From: Micromonospora acroterricola
GTDB lineage: Bacteria; Actinomycetota; Actinomycetes; Mycobacteriales; Micromonosporaceae
Assembly (NCBI RefSeq): GCF_003172955.1
Contig: NZ_QGKR01000156.1
Span: 1-59,926 of the forward strand
Length of the DNA stretch: 59,926 bases
Direction: 5' to 3'
The number at the start of each line of letters is the position of its first letter. The first letter of the stretch is position 1. The notes below the pieces were generated by a model. That model saw only the letters and a program-made list of their open reading frames with translations, ran no database searches and was not told where the DNA came from. A program made the translations under genes and the position numbers. Shown piece after piece: positions 1 through 10,965 of the stretch.

Positions 1-60
1 GCGCGGCGTCAGGCGCGGCGCGGCGTCAGGCGCCCGCGGGCGCGGCGGAGGCGCGGGGAC
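1..60. repeat. GC-rich direct repeat at the window edge
   Basis: A 14-bp unit beginning GCGCGGCGTC occurs at 1-14 and again at 18-31, a 17-bp period. No gene can be assigned here. It lies beyond the terminator of the first gene and may belong to an intergenic region that continues outside the window. Confidence 0.45.
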
Positions 61-73
61 TCTAGAAACGAGA

Positions 74-105
74 GCGCCCGCCCTGACTGTCGTCGGGGCG
101 GGCGC
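74..105 (-). terminator. Rho-independent-like terminator of the DUF4230 gene
   Basis: A perfect 10-bp inverted repeat (GCGCCCGCCC at 74-83, GGGCGGGCGC at 96-105) with a 12-nt loop sits about 20 bp beyond the stop of the minus-strand gene. The following minus-strand bases are only moderately T-rich, as usual in high-GC actinobacteria. Confidence 0.7.
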
Positions 106-125
106 TTCCGTGCGGGGTACGCGGG

Positions 126-923
126 TCAGGGGGCGGTGTACGTGACGGTCACCTGCTGGTAGCCGAGGGAGCGGAGCAGCCCCTCCAGCATCTTGCGGGT
201 GTTCTCCTCCGCGCGGGCGGAGAGCCCGCTGTCCCGGGCGGCGGCGGTGATCCGTTCCTCGGCGAGCTGGTAGACCTGCTGCTGCCGGTTGGGGTCGTTG
301 CCGACCAGGTCGCCGAGCCGGTTGAGCAGTCCGCGTTGCTCGGCGAAGACGTAGCTCTTCTCCAGGTCGAGGTTGGTCTGGCCGAGCTGTGGCGCGGGCA
401 GCTTGATCTCGACCGAGGTGCCGTCGGCGGACTCGACCACGGCGCCCTCACCGATCTTGCCGAAGTCCACGTACGCCTCGACGCTGCCCGCCCCGACGAA
501 CAGGGTGCGCTCGTTGAGCAGGAAGTCCGGAACGTTACGCCGGTCGTTCTGGGTGTCGACCACGACCTGGAAGTTGCCCTCGGCGGCCACGTAGCGGCTC
601 AGGTCCTGGATCGACTTGAGCAGCGGCGGCTGGCTGCGGTCGGTCTGCTCCTTGGCGAAGGGGTTGCGGAAGTCCGGCAGGATGCCGGTCGCCTGCACGC
701 CGAGCAGCACCACCACGGCCAGCGCGGCGGCCCCGAGCAGCACGAGCAGGCCGCGAACCGGCCCACCGGCGCCCCCGGTCGTCGGCCCGCCGGCGCCGCC
801 CGGTGTGTCCGTGGTCGACTCGGGTGTCGCGGTCGACCGCTCCTTGAGATCGTCGCCGGTCGGATAACCGGGGAACTCCCTCGTGGGCTCGTTGATGCCA
901 GCGTCGCGGGCCATCACGCTCAC
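126..923 (-). CDS. DUF4230 domain-containing membrane-anchored protein
   Basis: A 265-residue protein. It has a Gly/Pro/Thr-rich N-terminus, one strongly hydrophobic segment at about residues 57-80, and an extracytoplasmic C-terminal domain (about 100-265) resembling DUF4230: an N-terminal strand region with VAAEGNFQVVVDTQNDRRN and an alternating helix ending in TVTYTAP. The predicted topology is a single-pass protein with its domain outside. The GTG at 923 is preceded by a GAGGAC-like ribosome site. An ATG three codons downstream is an alternative. The family has no assigned biochemical role. It is transcribed in the same direction as the acyl-CoA dehydrogenase gene, but a 90-bp gap leaves co-transcription uncertain. 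Confidence 0.75.
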   Translation of the reverse strand: MSVMARDAGINEPTREFPGYPTGDDLKERSTATPESTTDTPGGAGGPTTGGAGGPVRGLLVLLGAAALAVVVLLGVQATGILPDFRNPFAKEQTDRSQPPLLKSIQDLSRYVAAEGNFQVVVDTQNDRRNVPDFLLNERTLFVGAGSVEAYVDFGKIGEGAVVESADGTSVEIKLPAPQLGQTNLDLEKSYVFAEQRGLLNRLGDLVGNDPNRQQQVYQLAEERITAAARDSGLSARAEENTRKMLEGLLRSLGYQQVTVTYTAP

Positions 924-1013
924 CGTCCTCGTCAGACACGTCGTCTGTGATTGACGGTACGGCCCCGGTACGACACCCGCGCGCCGAGCGTCCGGATTGC
1001 GTGAACCCGCAGG

Positions 1014-2177
1014 TCAGGCGAATGCGGAGAGCCCGGTGAGCCGTTGCCCGACGACCAGTTGGTGGATCTCGGAGGTGCCCTCGTAGGTCAGCACGCTCTC
1101 CAGGTTGTTGGCGTGCCGCATCACCGGGTACTCCCCGGAGACGCCGTTGGCGCCGAGGATGGTGCGGCACTGCCGGGCGATGGCCAGCGCCTCCCGCACG
1201 TTGTTCAACTTGCCCACGCTGACCTGCTCGGGTCGCAACCGGCCGGCGTCGGCGAGGCGGCCCAGGTGCAGCGCGAGCAGTTGGCCCTTCACCAGCTCGA
1301 CGGCCATGTCGGCGAGCTTGGCCTGGGTGAGCTGGAAACCGGCCAGCGGGCGACCGAACTGGGTGCGGGTGGTGGCGTACGTCAGGGCGGTCTCCAGGCA
1401 GTCCCGCGCGGCGCCGACGGCACCCCAGACGATCCCGTACCGGGCCTCCGTGAGGCAGCTCAGCGGGGCCTTGAGCCCGACCGCCTCGGGCAGCTGGGCG
1501 TCCGCCGGGAGCCGGACGTCGTCGAGCACGATCTCGCCGGTCACCGACGCGCGCAGCGACATCTTCCGGCGGATCTCGCGGGCCGTGACGCCGTGCGTGT
1601 CCATGGGTACGGCGAAGCCCCGCACGCCGTCGTCGGTGCGCGCCCAGATCACCGCGACGTCGGCGATCGGCGCGTTGGTGATCCACATTTTGCCGCCGGT
1701 GAGCACCCAGTCGTCGCCGTCGCGGCGGGCCCGGGTGGCCATGGACGCCGGGTCGGAGCCGTGGTCCGGCTCGGTCAGGCCGAAGCAGCCGATGGCCTCC
1801 CCGGTCGCCATCGACGGGAGCCAGCGCTGCTTCTGCTCCTCGCTGCCGTAGCGCCAGATGGCGTACATGGCCAGCGAGCCCTGCACGGAGACCAGGGAGC
1901 GGACACCGGAGTCGGCGGCCTCCAGCTCCTGGCAGGCCAGCCCGTACGCCACGGCGGAGGCGCCAGCGCACCCGTACCCGCTCAGGTGCATGCCGAGCAG
2001 CCCGAGCTTGCCGAACTCGCGGGCCAGCTCCCGGGCCGGCACCCGGCCCTCCTCGTACCAGTCGGCGACGTGCGGGCGCACCCGGTCGTCGACGAGCTGG
2101 CGTACGACGTCGCGGATCTGCCGCTCCTCCTCGGTGAGCGACGGGTCCAGGTCGAGCAGGTCCAGCGGAGCGGTCAT
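1014..2177 (-). CDS. Acyl-CoA dehydrogenase, glutaryl-CoA dehydrogenase-like
   Basis: A 387-residue FAD-dependent acyl-CoA dehydrogenase. It shows the N-terminal helical domain, the mid-domain flavin signature (GCFGLTEPDHGSDP) and the C-terminal helical domain. The catalytic base is probably the Glu in the motif TYEGTSEIHQL near residue 366, the position used by glutaryl-CoA dehydrogenases and some short/branched-chain enzymes. The expected reaction is oxidative decarboxylation of glutaryl-CoA to crotonyl-CoA in lysine/tryptophan breakdown, but another acyl-CoA substrate is possible. The start is placed at the ATG at 2177 because AAGGTG lies 6 bp upstream; an in-frame GTG three codons earlier has no such site. 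A small VapB-like gene lies 44 bp upstream. Confidence 0.88.
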   Translation of the reverse strand: MTAPLDLLDLDPSLTEEERQIRDVVRQLVDDRVRPHVADWYEEGRVPARELAREFGKLGLLGMHLSGYGCAGASAVAYGLACQELEAADSGVRSLVSVQGSLAMYAIWRYGSEEQKQRWLPSMATGEAIGCFGLTEPDHGSDPASMATRARRDGDDWVLTGGKMWITNAPIADVAVIWARTDDGVRGFAVPMDTHGVTAREIRRKMSLRASVTGEIVLDDVRLPADAQLPEAVGLKAPLSCLTEARYGIVWGAVGAARDCLETALTYATTRTQFGRPLAGFQLTQAKLADMAVELVKGQLLALHLGRLADAGRLRPEQVSVGKLNNVREALAIARQCRTILGANGVSGEYPVMRHANNLESVLTYEGTSEIHQLVVGQRLTGLSAFA

Positions 2178-2221
2178 GGACGTCACCTTAACGAAGACTC
2201 AGGCCGGTGGGCGCGGACGCG

Positions 2222-2527
2222 TCATTCGATCGGTTCGGAGAGCACCAGCACCCGGGCGTGGATCTGGTTGCGCTGCTGCAGGGCGGCGCGCAGGGCCCGG
2301 TGCAGGCCGTCCTCCAGGTAGAGCCCGCCGTTCCACTGCACGACGTGCGGGAAGAGGTCGCCGTAGAAGGTGGAGTCCTCGGCGAGGAGCTTGTCGAGCG
2401 CCAGCTCACGCTTGGTGGTGATCAACTGGTCCAGACGCAGTGGCCGCGGAGGGATCTCCGCCCACTGCTTGAGCGTCAGGTTGTGCTCCGGATAGGGACG
2501 CCCGTCCCGGACCGCTCTGAAGATCAC
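2222..2527 (-). CDS. Small conserved protein, VapB-antitoxin-like annotation
   Basis: A 101-residue protein beginning VIFRAVRDGRPYPEHNLT. I recognise this as a conserved small actinobacterial protein that is often labelled as a VapB-family antitoxin, although no toxin gene lies beside it here. The frame stays open upstream to 2641, but GTG at 2527 is the chosen start: a strong purine run (GGGGAGGGGAG) sits about 7 bp upstream, and the extension before it is arginine-rich noise. The C-terminal half (LYLEDGLHRALRAALQQR) is predicted helical. A toxin-antitoxin role is not supported by the neighbourhood, so function is best called unknown. Confidence 0.75.
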   Translation of the reverse strand: MIFRAVRDGRPYPEHNLTLKQWAEIPPRPLRLDQLITTKRELALDKLLAEDSTFYGDLFPHVVQWNGGLYLEDGLHRALRAALQQRNQIHARVLVLSEPIE

Positions 2528-2715
2528 GACGGCACGCTCCCCTCCCCGTGGCCGGGCCGACCGACGGCGCCGAGCCGGGTCGCGGCGGGCACCGCGCGGC
2601 GCGGCACCGATGACCCGTGCCAGCCTAGCCGCCCAGCGCACACCGCGTTCTGCTCCCTGATGTCAGTTTCACTACCGCTCGTCCGATCCTCAACCGGACG
2701 AACAGGACGCCCCGT

Positions 2716-3318
2716 TCAACTCCACCGGCCTCGCCGCACCACCTCGTCCACCGGACGACGTCCTCGGCGCAGCGACGGTGACCGATGGTCGGGCGCGCGG
2801 TAACCGATTGTGACGGCACCGATGGGTCGGTAGTCCTCCGGCACGCCGAACGCGTCCCGGTAGGTGGCCAGTCGCTGCGGCGGAATGCCGAAGAAACACG
2901 CCCCCAGTCCCTCGTCCACCGCCGTGAGCAACATCAGCAACGCGGCGAAGCCGGTGTCGATGTGCCAGTACGGCACCGGCCAGCGGTCGGTGGACCGGTC
3001 CGTCCAGCCCTTGTCCGGCTCCGCGTACCGCTCGAGGTAGGCCGACTCGTTGGCGTGCGGGACCACGATCAGTGGCGCCCGGCGCATCCCGGCCAGCCAA
3101 CGCTCGCGCCCGCCGCCGTCCGGCGTGGTGGCGGCCCAGAACCGTTCCCGGTCGGCAGCCTCCTCCAGCACCAGGAAGCCCCAGCCCTGCGCGAATCCGG
3201 CCGACGGAGCGCGTACGGCGTGGTCGAGCAGCCGGTCCACCACGTCGGGCGGGACCGGGCGGTCCGGGTCGTAGTTGCGCACCATCCGCCTGCGCCGGAC
3301 GACCTCGGCGAACTCCAT
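2716..3318 (-). CDS. Nitroreductase family protein
   Basis: A 200-residue FMN-dependent nitroreductase-fold protein. The N-terminal signature is RRRRMVRNYDPDRPVPPDVV followed by RAPSAGFAQGW, the usual FMN phosphate-binding start of the family. The later GLGACFFGIPP segment matches the conserved flavin-contact region. Such enzymes reduce nitro, quinone or enone groups with NAD(P)H; the substrate cannot be read from sequence. GGGGAGG lies 5 bp upstream of the ATG. It is the last gene of a tight minus-strand run (pdxH, MFS, epimerase, nitroreductase) with gaps of 18-21 bp, so one operon is likely. Confidence 0.85.
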   Translation of the reverse strand: MEFAEVVRRRRMVRNYDPDRPVPPDVVDRLLDHAVRAPSAGFAQGWGFLVLEEAADRERFWAATTPDGGGRERWLAGMRRAPLIVVPHANESAYLERYAEPDKGWTDRSTDRWPVPYWHIDTGFAALLMLLTAVDEGLGACFFGIPPQRLATYRDAFGVPEDYRPIGAVTIGYRAPDHRSPSLRRGRRPVDEVVRRGRWS

Positions 3319-3339
3319 CCTGACCTCCCCGCCGCCCCG

Positions 3340-4269
3340 TCAGGCCCCGGGCCGGACGCCCCAGGCGCCCTGCCACGTCGCACCGGGCTTCAGCGTGAGC
3401 AGGTCCCTGCCGGAGCGGAATGCGTCCGGTGGGCAGGTCATCGGCTCGATCGCCACCGAGCGCCGGTGCCGTTCCCCGGTGAGCGCGTCACCGGTGAACA
3501 CCTGCCACCAGCCGAACTCCTGGTCCGCCCAGATGCTCACCCCGGACGATCCGTCCGGCGCGGCCAGGCTCACCGACGAGCCGCCGTCGGCGTCGGCGAT
3601 CACCCCGCCGAAGCAGAGGTCCAGCTGGGCACCGCCGATCCGGCGCGGGCTGGTCCAGTCGTACTCGGTCCCGGCCACCGGGGTCACGCCGATCGGCAGC
3701 AGCCGCCCGTCCACCAGCAGCCGGGTACGCGTCGGCAGCCGCATGACCAGGTCGTCCACCGCGACGCCCGGCAGTTGCAGGTACGGGTGCACGGAGAAGC
3801 CGAACGGCGCCAGCTCGCCACCGGTGTTGGTCACCTCGTGCTCGGCCCGCAGACCGTCCGGGCCGACGCTCCACCGGCTGCGCAGCCGCAGCGGCCACGG
3901 GTAGCCGGGCTGCGGCGGCAGGTCGTAGCCGACCGTCACCGCGTCCGCCGACTGCTCCAGCAGCCGCCACGGCACCCAGTTGACCAGCCCGTGGATGGCC
4001 ACGTGCCGTTCCGGCTCGGTCAGCGGAAGCTGGTGCGTCCGGTCCCCGAACGAGTAGCGGCCATCCCGGATCCGGTTCGGCCAGGGCGCCAGCACCTGTC
4101 CGGCGCAGCCCGGGCAGACCTCGTCGGCCCGGTACCCGTCGAGCAGGTCGACACCGTCGTGCCGGTACGTCCGCGGCCCACCGCCCACCTCCACGATGAC
4201 GGCCTCGTGGCCGGCGGCGGAGATGGTCCACTGGGCGCCGGAGAACGGGCGCTGGTCGGGGCTTTCCAT
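3340..4269 (-). CDS. Aldose 1-epimerase family protein
   Basis: A 309-residue galactose-mutarotase-fold protein. The expected catalytic His and Glu are present in family-like contexts: VAIHGLVNWVPW, SVHPYLQLPG and the C-terminal AIEPMTCPPDAF. The enzyme would interconvert alpha and beta anomers of a hexose or a phosphorylated sugar in the cytoplasm. The ATG at 4269 lacks a Shine-Dalgarno site but is preceded by TAGGGT with exactly 7 bp between (4277-4282). This suggests an internal leaderless promoter besides read-through from the MFS gene 18 bp upstream. Confidence 0.87.
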   Translation of the reverse strand: MESPDQRPFSGAQWTISAAGHEAVIVEVGGGPRTYRHDGVDLLDGYRADEVCPGCAGQVLAPWPNRIRDGRYSFGDRTHQLPLTEPERHVAIHGLVNWVPWRLLEQSADAVTVGYDLPPQPGYPWPLRLRSRWSVGPDGLRAEHEVTNTGGELAPFGFSVHPYLQLPGVAVDDLVMRLPTRTRLLVDGRLLPIGVTPVAGTEYDWTSPRRIGGAQLDLCFGGVIADADGGSSVSLAAPDGSSGVSIWADQEFGWWQVFTGDALTGERHRRSVAIEPMTCPPDAFRSGRDLLTLKPGATWQGAWGVRPGA

Positions 4270-4287
4270 GCGGGCGACCCTAACCGG

Positions 4288-5586
4288 TCAGGTCCGGTCG
4301 CCGCTCGACGCGGCTGCCGCCCGGTAGCGCAGCAGCGCCGGGAAGGCGGCCGCGAGCACCACCACGAGCACCGCCGAGGCGAGCCCGCCGGCCACCCAGG
4401 CCACCCCGCCGCCGAACCCGGCGGCCATGGTGCCGGCCCGCAGGTCGCCCAGGCGCGGACCGCCGGCCACCACCACCGTGTTGACGCCCTGGAGTCGGCC
4501 ACGCATCCGGTCCGGCGCGTACACCAGCAGCATGGACTGGCGGAGTACGGCGCTGACCAGGTCGGCGGCGCCGGCCACGGCGAGGAGCAGGACCATCAGC
4601 CAGAGCTGGTGGGCCAGTCCGGCCGCGGCGATCGCGATCCCCCAGGCGACCACCGCGACCACGAGGCCGAGCCCCTGCCGGCGGAGTCGACCGATCCAGC
4701 CGGACGTAAGCCCGCCGATCATCGACCCGATCGCGATGGCGGCGTAGAGCAGGCCGACCGCGCCGCCGCCGCCGAACCGCTCGTGGGCGATCTCCGGGAA
4801 GAGCGCCCGCGGCATCGCGAGGATCATGGCGATCAGGTCCACCCCGAACGAGAGCAGCAGCACCGGGGTGGTCGCCAGGTAGCGGAACCCGTCGATCACG
4901 CTGGCCAGGCCGGCGCGGCGGGGCTCGCCGTCGGCGGTCGGCTCGGGGGGCAGCGCGGGCAGGCGCAGCGCAGCCCAGAGCATCGCGGTGAACAGCACCG
5001 CGTCCAGCCCGTACGCGATCGGCAGGACCACCGCGACGTTCGGCGATGACGCGAGGATCAGGCCGGCGGCCAGCGGACCGGCCACCGAGGCGGCGGTGAA
5101 GGTCGTGTAGTTCAGGGTGCTGGCGGCCGGCACCAGATCGTCCGGCACCAGCCGGGGCAGCATCGCGCTGCGGGCCGGCGAACTGATCGCGAACGCCACC
5201 GACTGCACCGCCATCAGCGCCAGCAGCAACACCGGGCTGCCCACGTCCAGCAACGCCTGGACCAGCAGCCCGAGCGTGGACGCCCAGAGCAGCAGCGACC
5301 CGCCGAGCAGCACCACGCGGCGGTCGCGGGCGTCGGCGACCGCGCCACCCCACAGCCCGAAGACCAGCAGTGGCACGAACGCCGCCACGCCCAGCAGGCC
5401 GACCCAGAACGAGTCCCTGGTCAGGGCGTACATCTCCACCGGCACCGCGACGGCGGTGAACTGGAAGCCGAACATCGCCACGGTGTTGCCGAGCCACAGC
5501 CGCCGGTACGCCGGCACGCGAAGCGGACGCACGTCGATCGCCCAGCGGCGCGCTCCGCGCGGCCGGGCCTCCTGCACGCCCGTCAC
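4288..5586 (-). CDS. MFS transporter
   Basis: A 432-residue major facilitator protein with about 12 hydrophobic segments, beginning after RRWAIDVRPLRVPAYRRLWLGN, a start typical of the DHA3/enterobactin-exporter-like group. The loop between helices 2 and 3 contains GGAVADARDRRVV, the MFS motif A region. It is probably a proton-coupled exporter of a small molecule. Its GTG start overlaps the pdxH stop (GTGA, 5583-5586), so the two genes are translationally coupled. The substrate is unknown. Confidence 0.85.
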   Translation of the reverse strand: MTGVQEARPRGARRWAIDVRPLRVPAYRRLWLGNTVAMFGFQFTAVAVPVEMYALTRDSFWVGLLGVAAFVPLLVFGLWGGAVADARDRRVVLLGGSLLLWASTLGLLVQALLDVGSPVLLLALMAVQSVAFAISSPARSAMLPRLVPDDLVPAASTLNYTTFTAASVAGPLAAGLILASSPNVAVVLPIAYGLDAVLFTAMLWAALRLPALPPEPTADGEPRRAGLASVIDGFRYLATTPVLLLSFGVDLIAMILAMPRALFPEIAHERFGGGGAVGLLYAAIAIGSMIGGLTSGWIGRLRRQGLGLVVAVVAWGIAIAAAGLAHQLWLMVLLLAVAGAADLVSAVLRQSMLLVYAPDRMRGRLQGVNTVVVAGGPRLGDLRAGTMAAGFGGGVAWVAGGLASAVLVVVLAAAFPALLRYRAAAASSGDRT

Positions 5587-6275
5587 GGCGCCAACCGCTC
5601 GACGGTCCAGCTCTCGCCCTCGGCGCCCGGGCCGTCACCGGGCGGGCCGTCGTCGGTCCTGCGGAAGCGGAGCCGGTCGTGCAACCGGCCGGCCCGTCCC
5701 TGCCAGAACTCCACCGACTCGGGCCGGACCCGCAGCCCACCCCAGTGCGGCGGGGTGGGGATGACCGTCTCACCGGCGAACCGCTCGGCCGCCGCCCGGT
5801 AGCTCTCCTCCAGCGCGGCCCGGTCCGGCACGACCTGCGACTGCGGGCTGGCCCAGGCGCCCAGCTGGGAGGCACGCGGGCGGCTGGCGAAGTACGAGTC
5901 GGAAACCGCCCGGTCGACCGGCGCGACCCGCCCGGTGACCACCACCTGCCGCTGCATCGGGAACCAGGGGAAGACCAGGCTGGCGTACGGGTTGGCGGAC
6001 GCCTCGACGCCCTTGCGGGAGAGGTGGTTGGTGAAGAAGACGAAGCCGTCCGGGTCGTACCCCTTCAACAGCACCGTCCGCCCGCTCGGCCGGCCGGCGG
6101 CGTCGGCGGTGCCGACGACCATCGCGTTCGGTTCGGGTAGCCCGAAGGCCACCGCGTCGGCGAACCAGCGGTCGAACTGGGCGTGCCAGTCGGCGGCCAG
6201 GTCGGCCTCGGTCAGGCCCAGGTCCGCGGCGTACTCGTTACGCATCGCAGCCGGGGCGGGTGTGTCGCCCGTCAC
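5583..6275 (-). CDS. pdxH: Pyridoxamine 5'-phosphate oxidase
   Basis: A 230-residue FMN-dependent oxidase converting pyridoxine or pyridoxamine 5'-phosphate to pyridoxal 5'-phosphate, the last step of vitamin B6 salvage. Family signatures visible are RTVLLKGYDPDGFVFFTNHLSRKG, PYASLVFPWFPMQRQVVVTGRV, SYFASRPRASQLGAWASPQSQ and the C-terminal RVRPESVEFWQGRAGRLHDRLRFRR. GTG at 6275 is the start because AGAAGGAG lies 7 bp upstream; the open frame before it is spurious. It is the first gene of the run with the MFS, epimerase and nitroreductase genes, and is divergent from the citrate synthase gene. Confidence 0.95.
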   Translation of the reverse strand: MTGDTPAPAAMRNEYAADLGLTEADLAADWHAQFDRWFADAVAFGLPEPNAMVVGTADAAGRPSGRTVLLKGYDPDGFVFFTNHLSRKGVEASANPYASLVFPWFPMQRQVVVTGRVAPVDRAVSDSYFASRPRASQLGAWASPQSQVVPDRAALEESYRAAAERFAGETVIPTPPHWGGLRVRPESVEFWQGRAGRLHDRLRFRRTDDGPPGDGPGAEGESWTVERLAP

Positions 6276-6524
6276 GTTCCCACTCCTTCTCGGCGGCCCC
6301 GCCGGCGCCCTCCCGCGCAGGCCAGCACGCACCGCCCAGTCTCACCGAGCGACGCGGAGAATGCGCGTCCGGGGATGTCGTGTGCAGCACAGTCGCAGTG
6401 GGTCGCGTATCCGGTTACTCAGCAGGCAAGATGTTCCGAACACATCCCTGAGGGTCGCCTAAGGCGCTCGGCCGACCGGCCGGATGAGCTGATCGGGCGC
6501 ACCGACCAGATCCAGGAGAGCGAC

Positions 6525-9030
<2,506 letters not shown>

Positions 9031-9036
9031 GCATCG

Positions 9037-9080
9037 TCACGGTCGGTGTCCGTCGGGGCCCCGACGGACACCGACCGTGA
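9037..9080 (+). terminator. Perfect 44-bp palindrome, terminator of serC
   Basis: Two 22-bp perfectly complementary arms meet at position 9058/9059 with no spacer, 6 bp after the serC stop. Such a hairpin would be extremely stable. The following bases are TCATCGTTGC, with a weak T content. A terminator role is likely, but the lack of any loop is unusual. Confidence 0.75.
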
Positions 9081-9215
9081 TCATCGTTGCAGCTCAGTCG
9101 CGACATGCGGGGTGTCGCTTCCCCCACCCCGAGGCAGATGCGCGTACGGTGGTCCGAGACGCCTGGGTGGCCGACTCGTGGCGTGCGGCCAGCGAAGCGG
9201 GACGGAGGCAACGCA

Positions 9216-10295
9216 ATGCGCCCAGTACGCTTCGTCGCCCTCTCCGAGGACGGCCATGCCCTGGTTCTCGCCGACGAGGTCGGGCGGCTGCTCGCCCTGC
9301 CGATCGACGAGCGGATCGCTGGCTTGATGCACCCCGAGCCGGGTGCCCCGCCGCTCGCTGCGGCACCGACCGGTGCCGACCCGATCCCCTCACTGTCCCC
9401 CCGGGACATCCAGGCCCGCATCCGTTCCGGTGAGTCCGCCGAGGACGTCGCACGGATCGCCGGTGTGCCGGTCGACCGGGTCCTGCGGTACGCCGGGCCG
9501 GTGCTCCAGGAGCGGGCGATGCTCGCCCAGCACGCCCGCCGCACCCGGCTCAAGGGCGCGGAGAAGCCCACCCCGCTGGCCGAGGTGGTCAACGGTCGGC
9601 TGAGCCAGCACGGCATCGACACCGAGAAGATCTCGTGGGACGCGTACCGGCGCGACGACGGCACCTGGCGGATCATCGCCACCTGGCCGTCGGGCAAGGC
9701 CACCGCGCAGGCCATCTGGGATCTCGACAAGACCCGGCAGGCGGTCACCCCGCACGACGACATGGCGCAGTACCTGTGCGCCGAACGGCCCACGCCCATC
9801 CTCGGCCAGGAGCCGGCGCCGGAGCGGGGCGGGCACGCCCTGCCCGGTCCGTCGCGCGGCGAGCCGAGTCGCGGTGGGCACGGGCTGCCCGCGGCGTCCG
9901 AGCACCCGCGCCCCGGCCGGGACCCGATCCGGGCCGGACGGGACGCGCTGCTCGCCTCGCTGGACCGCCCGCTCGGCGGGTCGTCGGGTCGCGGGCTGGA
10001 GCCGCGTACCCCGGCTGCCATGGCCGGGTCGGACGCGCCCCGGCAGCGGCCGGTCGGCGGGGGCGCCGCGGCGTTGCTCGGCGGCGGCCAGGGGTCGGCC
10101 TTCGACGACGACTCGGACGCGCCCAAGGAGGTGCCGGCCGTGCCGTCGCTGGCGGTGCTGCGGCCCCGCCGGACGGGCGCCGCGGCGGCCGCCGGCGGCG
10201 AGTCCACCGATGCCAACGGCAAGCCGCGCAAGCGGCTGCCGAGCTGGGACGACGTGCTCTTCGGCAGCGGTCCGGCCGCGCGCGAGTCCTCCTGA
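9216..10295 (+). CDS. sepH: Septation protein SepH (DUF3071)
   Basis: A 359-residue actinobacterial cell-division protein that in Streptomyces binds and stimulates FtsZ assembly. The N-terminal conserved domain (about 1-180) contains a helix-turn-helix-like stretch, SPRDIQARIRSGESAEDVAR IAGV, and WDAYRRDDGTWRI. A long Pro/Arg/Gly-rich disordered linker follows, and the conserved C-terminal tail RKRLPSWDDVLFG closes the protein. GGAGG lies 7 bp before the ATG. A TACGGT hexamer at about 9147 may be the -10 element, giving a leader of about 60 nt. It is convergent with thpR across a hairpin. Confidence 0.9.
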   Translation: MRPVRFVALSEDGHALVLADEVGRLLALPIDERIAGLMHPEPGAPPLAAAPTGADPIPSLSPRDIQARIRSGESAEDVARIAGVPVDRVLRYAGPVLQERAMLAQHARRTRLKGAEKPTPLAEVVNGRLSQHGIDTEKISWDAYRRDDGTWRIIATWPSGKATAQAIWDLDKTRQAVTPHDDMAQYLCAERPTPILGQEPAPERGGHALPGPSRGEPSRGGHGLPAASEHPRPGRDPIRAGRDALLASLDRPLGGSSGRGLEPRTPAAMAGSDAPRQRPVGGGAAALLGGGQGSAFDDDSDAPKEVPAVPSLAVLRPRRTGAAAAAGGESTDANGKPRKRLPSWDDVLFGSGPAARESS

Positions 10296-10306
10296 CGCTT
10301 CGCGTT

Positions 10307-10331
10307 GACGGGTGGCGGTTCGCCACCCGTC
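10307..10331. terminator. Hairpin between sepH and thpR
   Basis: An 11-bp perfect stem (GACGGGTGGCG, 10307-10317; complement 10321-10331) with a 3-nt loop is nested inside a second inverted repeat (CGCTTCGCG at 10297, CGCGAAGCG at 10343). It sits between convergent genes and could terminate both. Confidence 0.65.
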
Positions 10332-10374
10332 GGCGCGAGGCACGCGAAGCGCTCCCGTGGCAGGGCGGGCTGGG

Positions 10375-10953
10375 TCAGAGCGGCCAGGCGGCGAGGCGCT
10401 CGTAGCGTGGCCGCGGGCCGAGGTGGCTGCGCACCAACTGCAGCTCGGCGGCCGGCCACGATGGACCCTGATAGCCGTCCAGGGTGGCCTGGTCGGCCTC
10501 GATGTCGGCCGGGCCCACCCGGTCACCGGGCCGGGCGACGGTCAGGTGCGGCCGGAACGGCTTGTCGTCGTGCGGCAGCCGGGCGTGCCGCAGCCGGGAC
10601 CGGATCAACCGGGCCAGCACGCGCAGCGCCTCGACGTCACCCCGTAGGTCCACCCAGAGCACGGTGAAGGATCCCTTCCCGAACCGGCCACCCCCACCGA
10701 GGCTGAGCCGGGGTGCGGCGTCGCGGCCGTCGCGGAACCACTCGGCGGCCAGCCCGAGCGCGCTCTCCACCTCGACCAGCCGGGCCGCCTCGACCTCACC
10801 GAGGAAGGCCAGGGTGAGGTGCAGGTGGGCCGGGTCGGCGAGCCGGACGTTGGTGCCGGCGGCGGCCGCCGCGCCGACCCGCAGCCGGGCGACCTGCGCG
10901 CCAAGATGGGTGACCGCGTCGATGGGCGGGTAGACCGCGACGAAGAGCCGCAA
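10375..10953 (-). CDS. thpR: RNA 2',3'-cyclic phosphodiesterase
   Basis: A 192-residue 2H phosphoesterase of the LigT/ThpR family. The two catalytic His-x-Thr motifs are visible as HLHLTLAFLGEV (about residue 45) and RPHLTVARPG (about residue 135). It hydrolyses 2',3'-cyclic phosphate ends of RNA and may reversibly join tRNA halves. The start appears to be TTG at 10953, giving the family-typical beginning MRLFVAVYPP. No strong ribosome site is seen, so translation may be coupled to the gene ending 12 bp upstream. Confidence 0.88.
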   Translation of the reverse strand: MRLFVAVYPPIDAVTHLGAQVARLRVGAAAAAGTNVRLADPAHLHLTLAFLGEVEAARLVEVESALGLAAEWFRDGRDAAPRLSLGGGGRFGKGSFTVLWVDLRGDVEALRVLARLIRSRLRHARLPHDDKPFRPHLTVARPGDRVGPADIEADQATLDGYQGPSWPAAELQLVRSHLGPRPRYERLAAWPL

Positions 10954-10965
10954 CCGTCGGCCCGC

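Noticed and set aside
336..950. Plus-strand open frame of about 200 codons opposite the DUF4230 gene
   Set aside because: It is a shadow of the minus-strand gene, whose translation has a clear domain; the antisense product is His/Gly/Arg-rich noise.
2222..2527. Toxin-antitoxin locus
   Set aside because: The small protein resembles sequences labelled VapB, but no toxin-like gene (PIN domain) lies beside it.
2785..5049. Very long plus-strand open frame (over 750 codons)
   Set aside because: It spans antisense to three well-supported minus-strand genes (nitroreductase, epimerase, MFS). High GC content keeps such frames open by chance.
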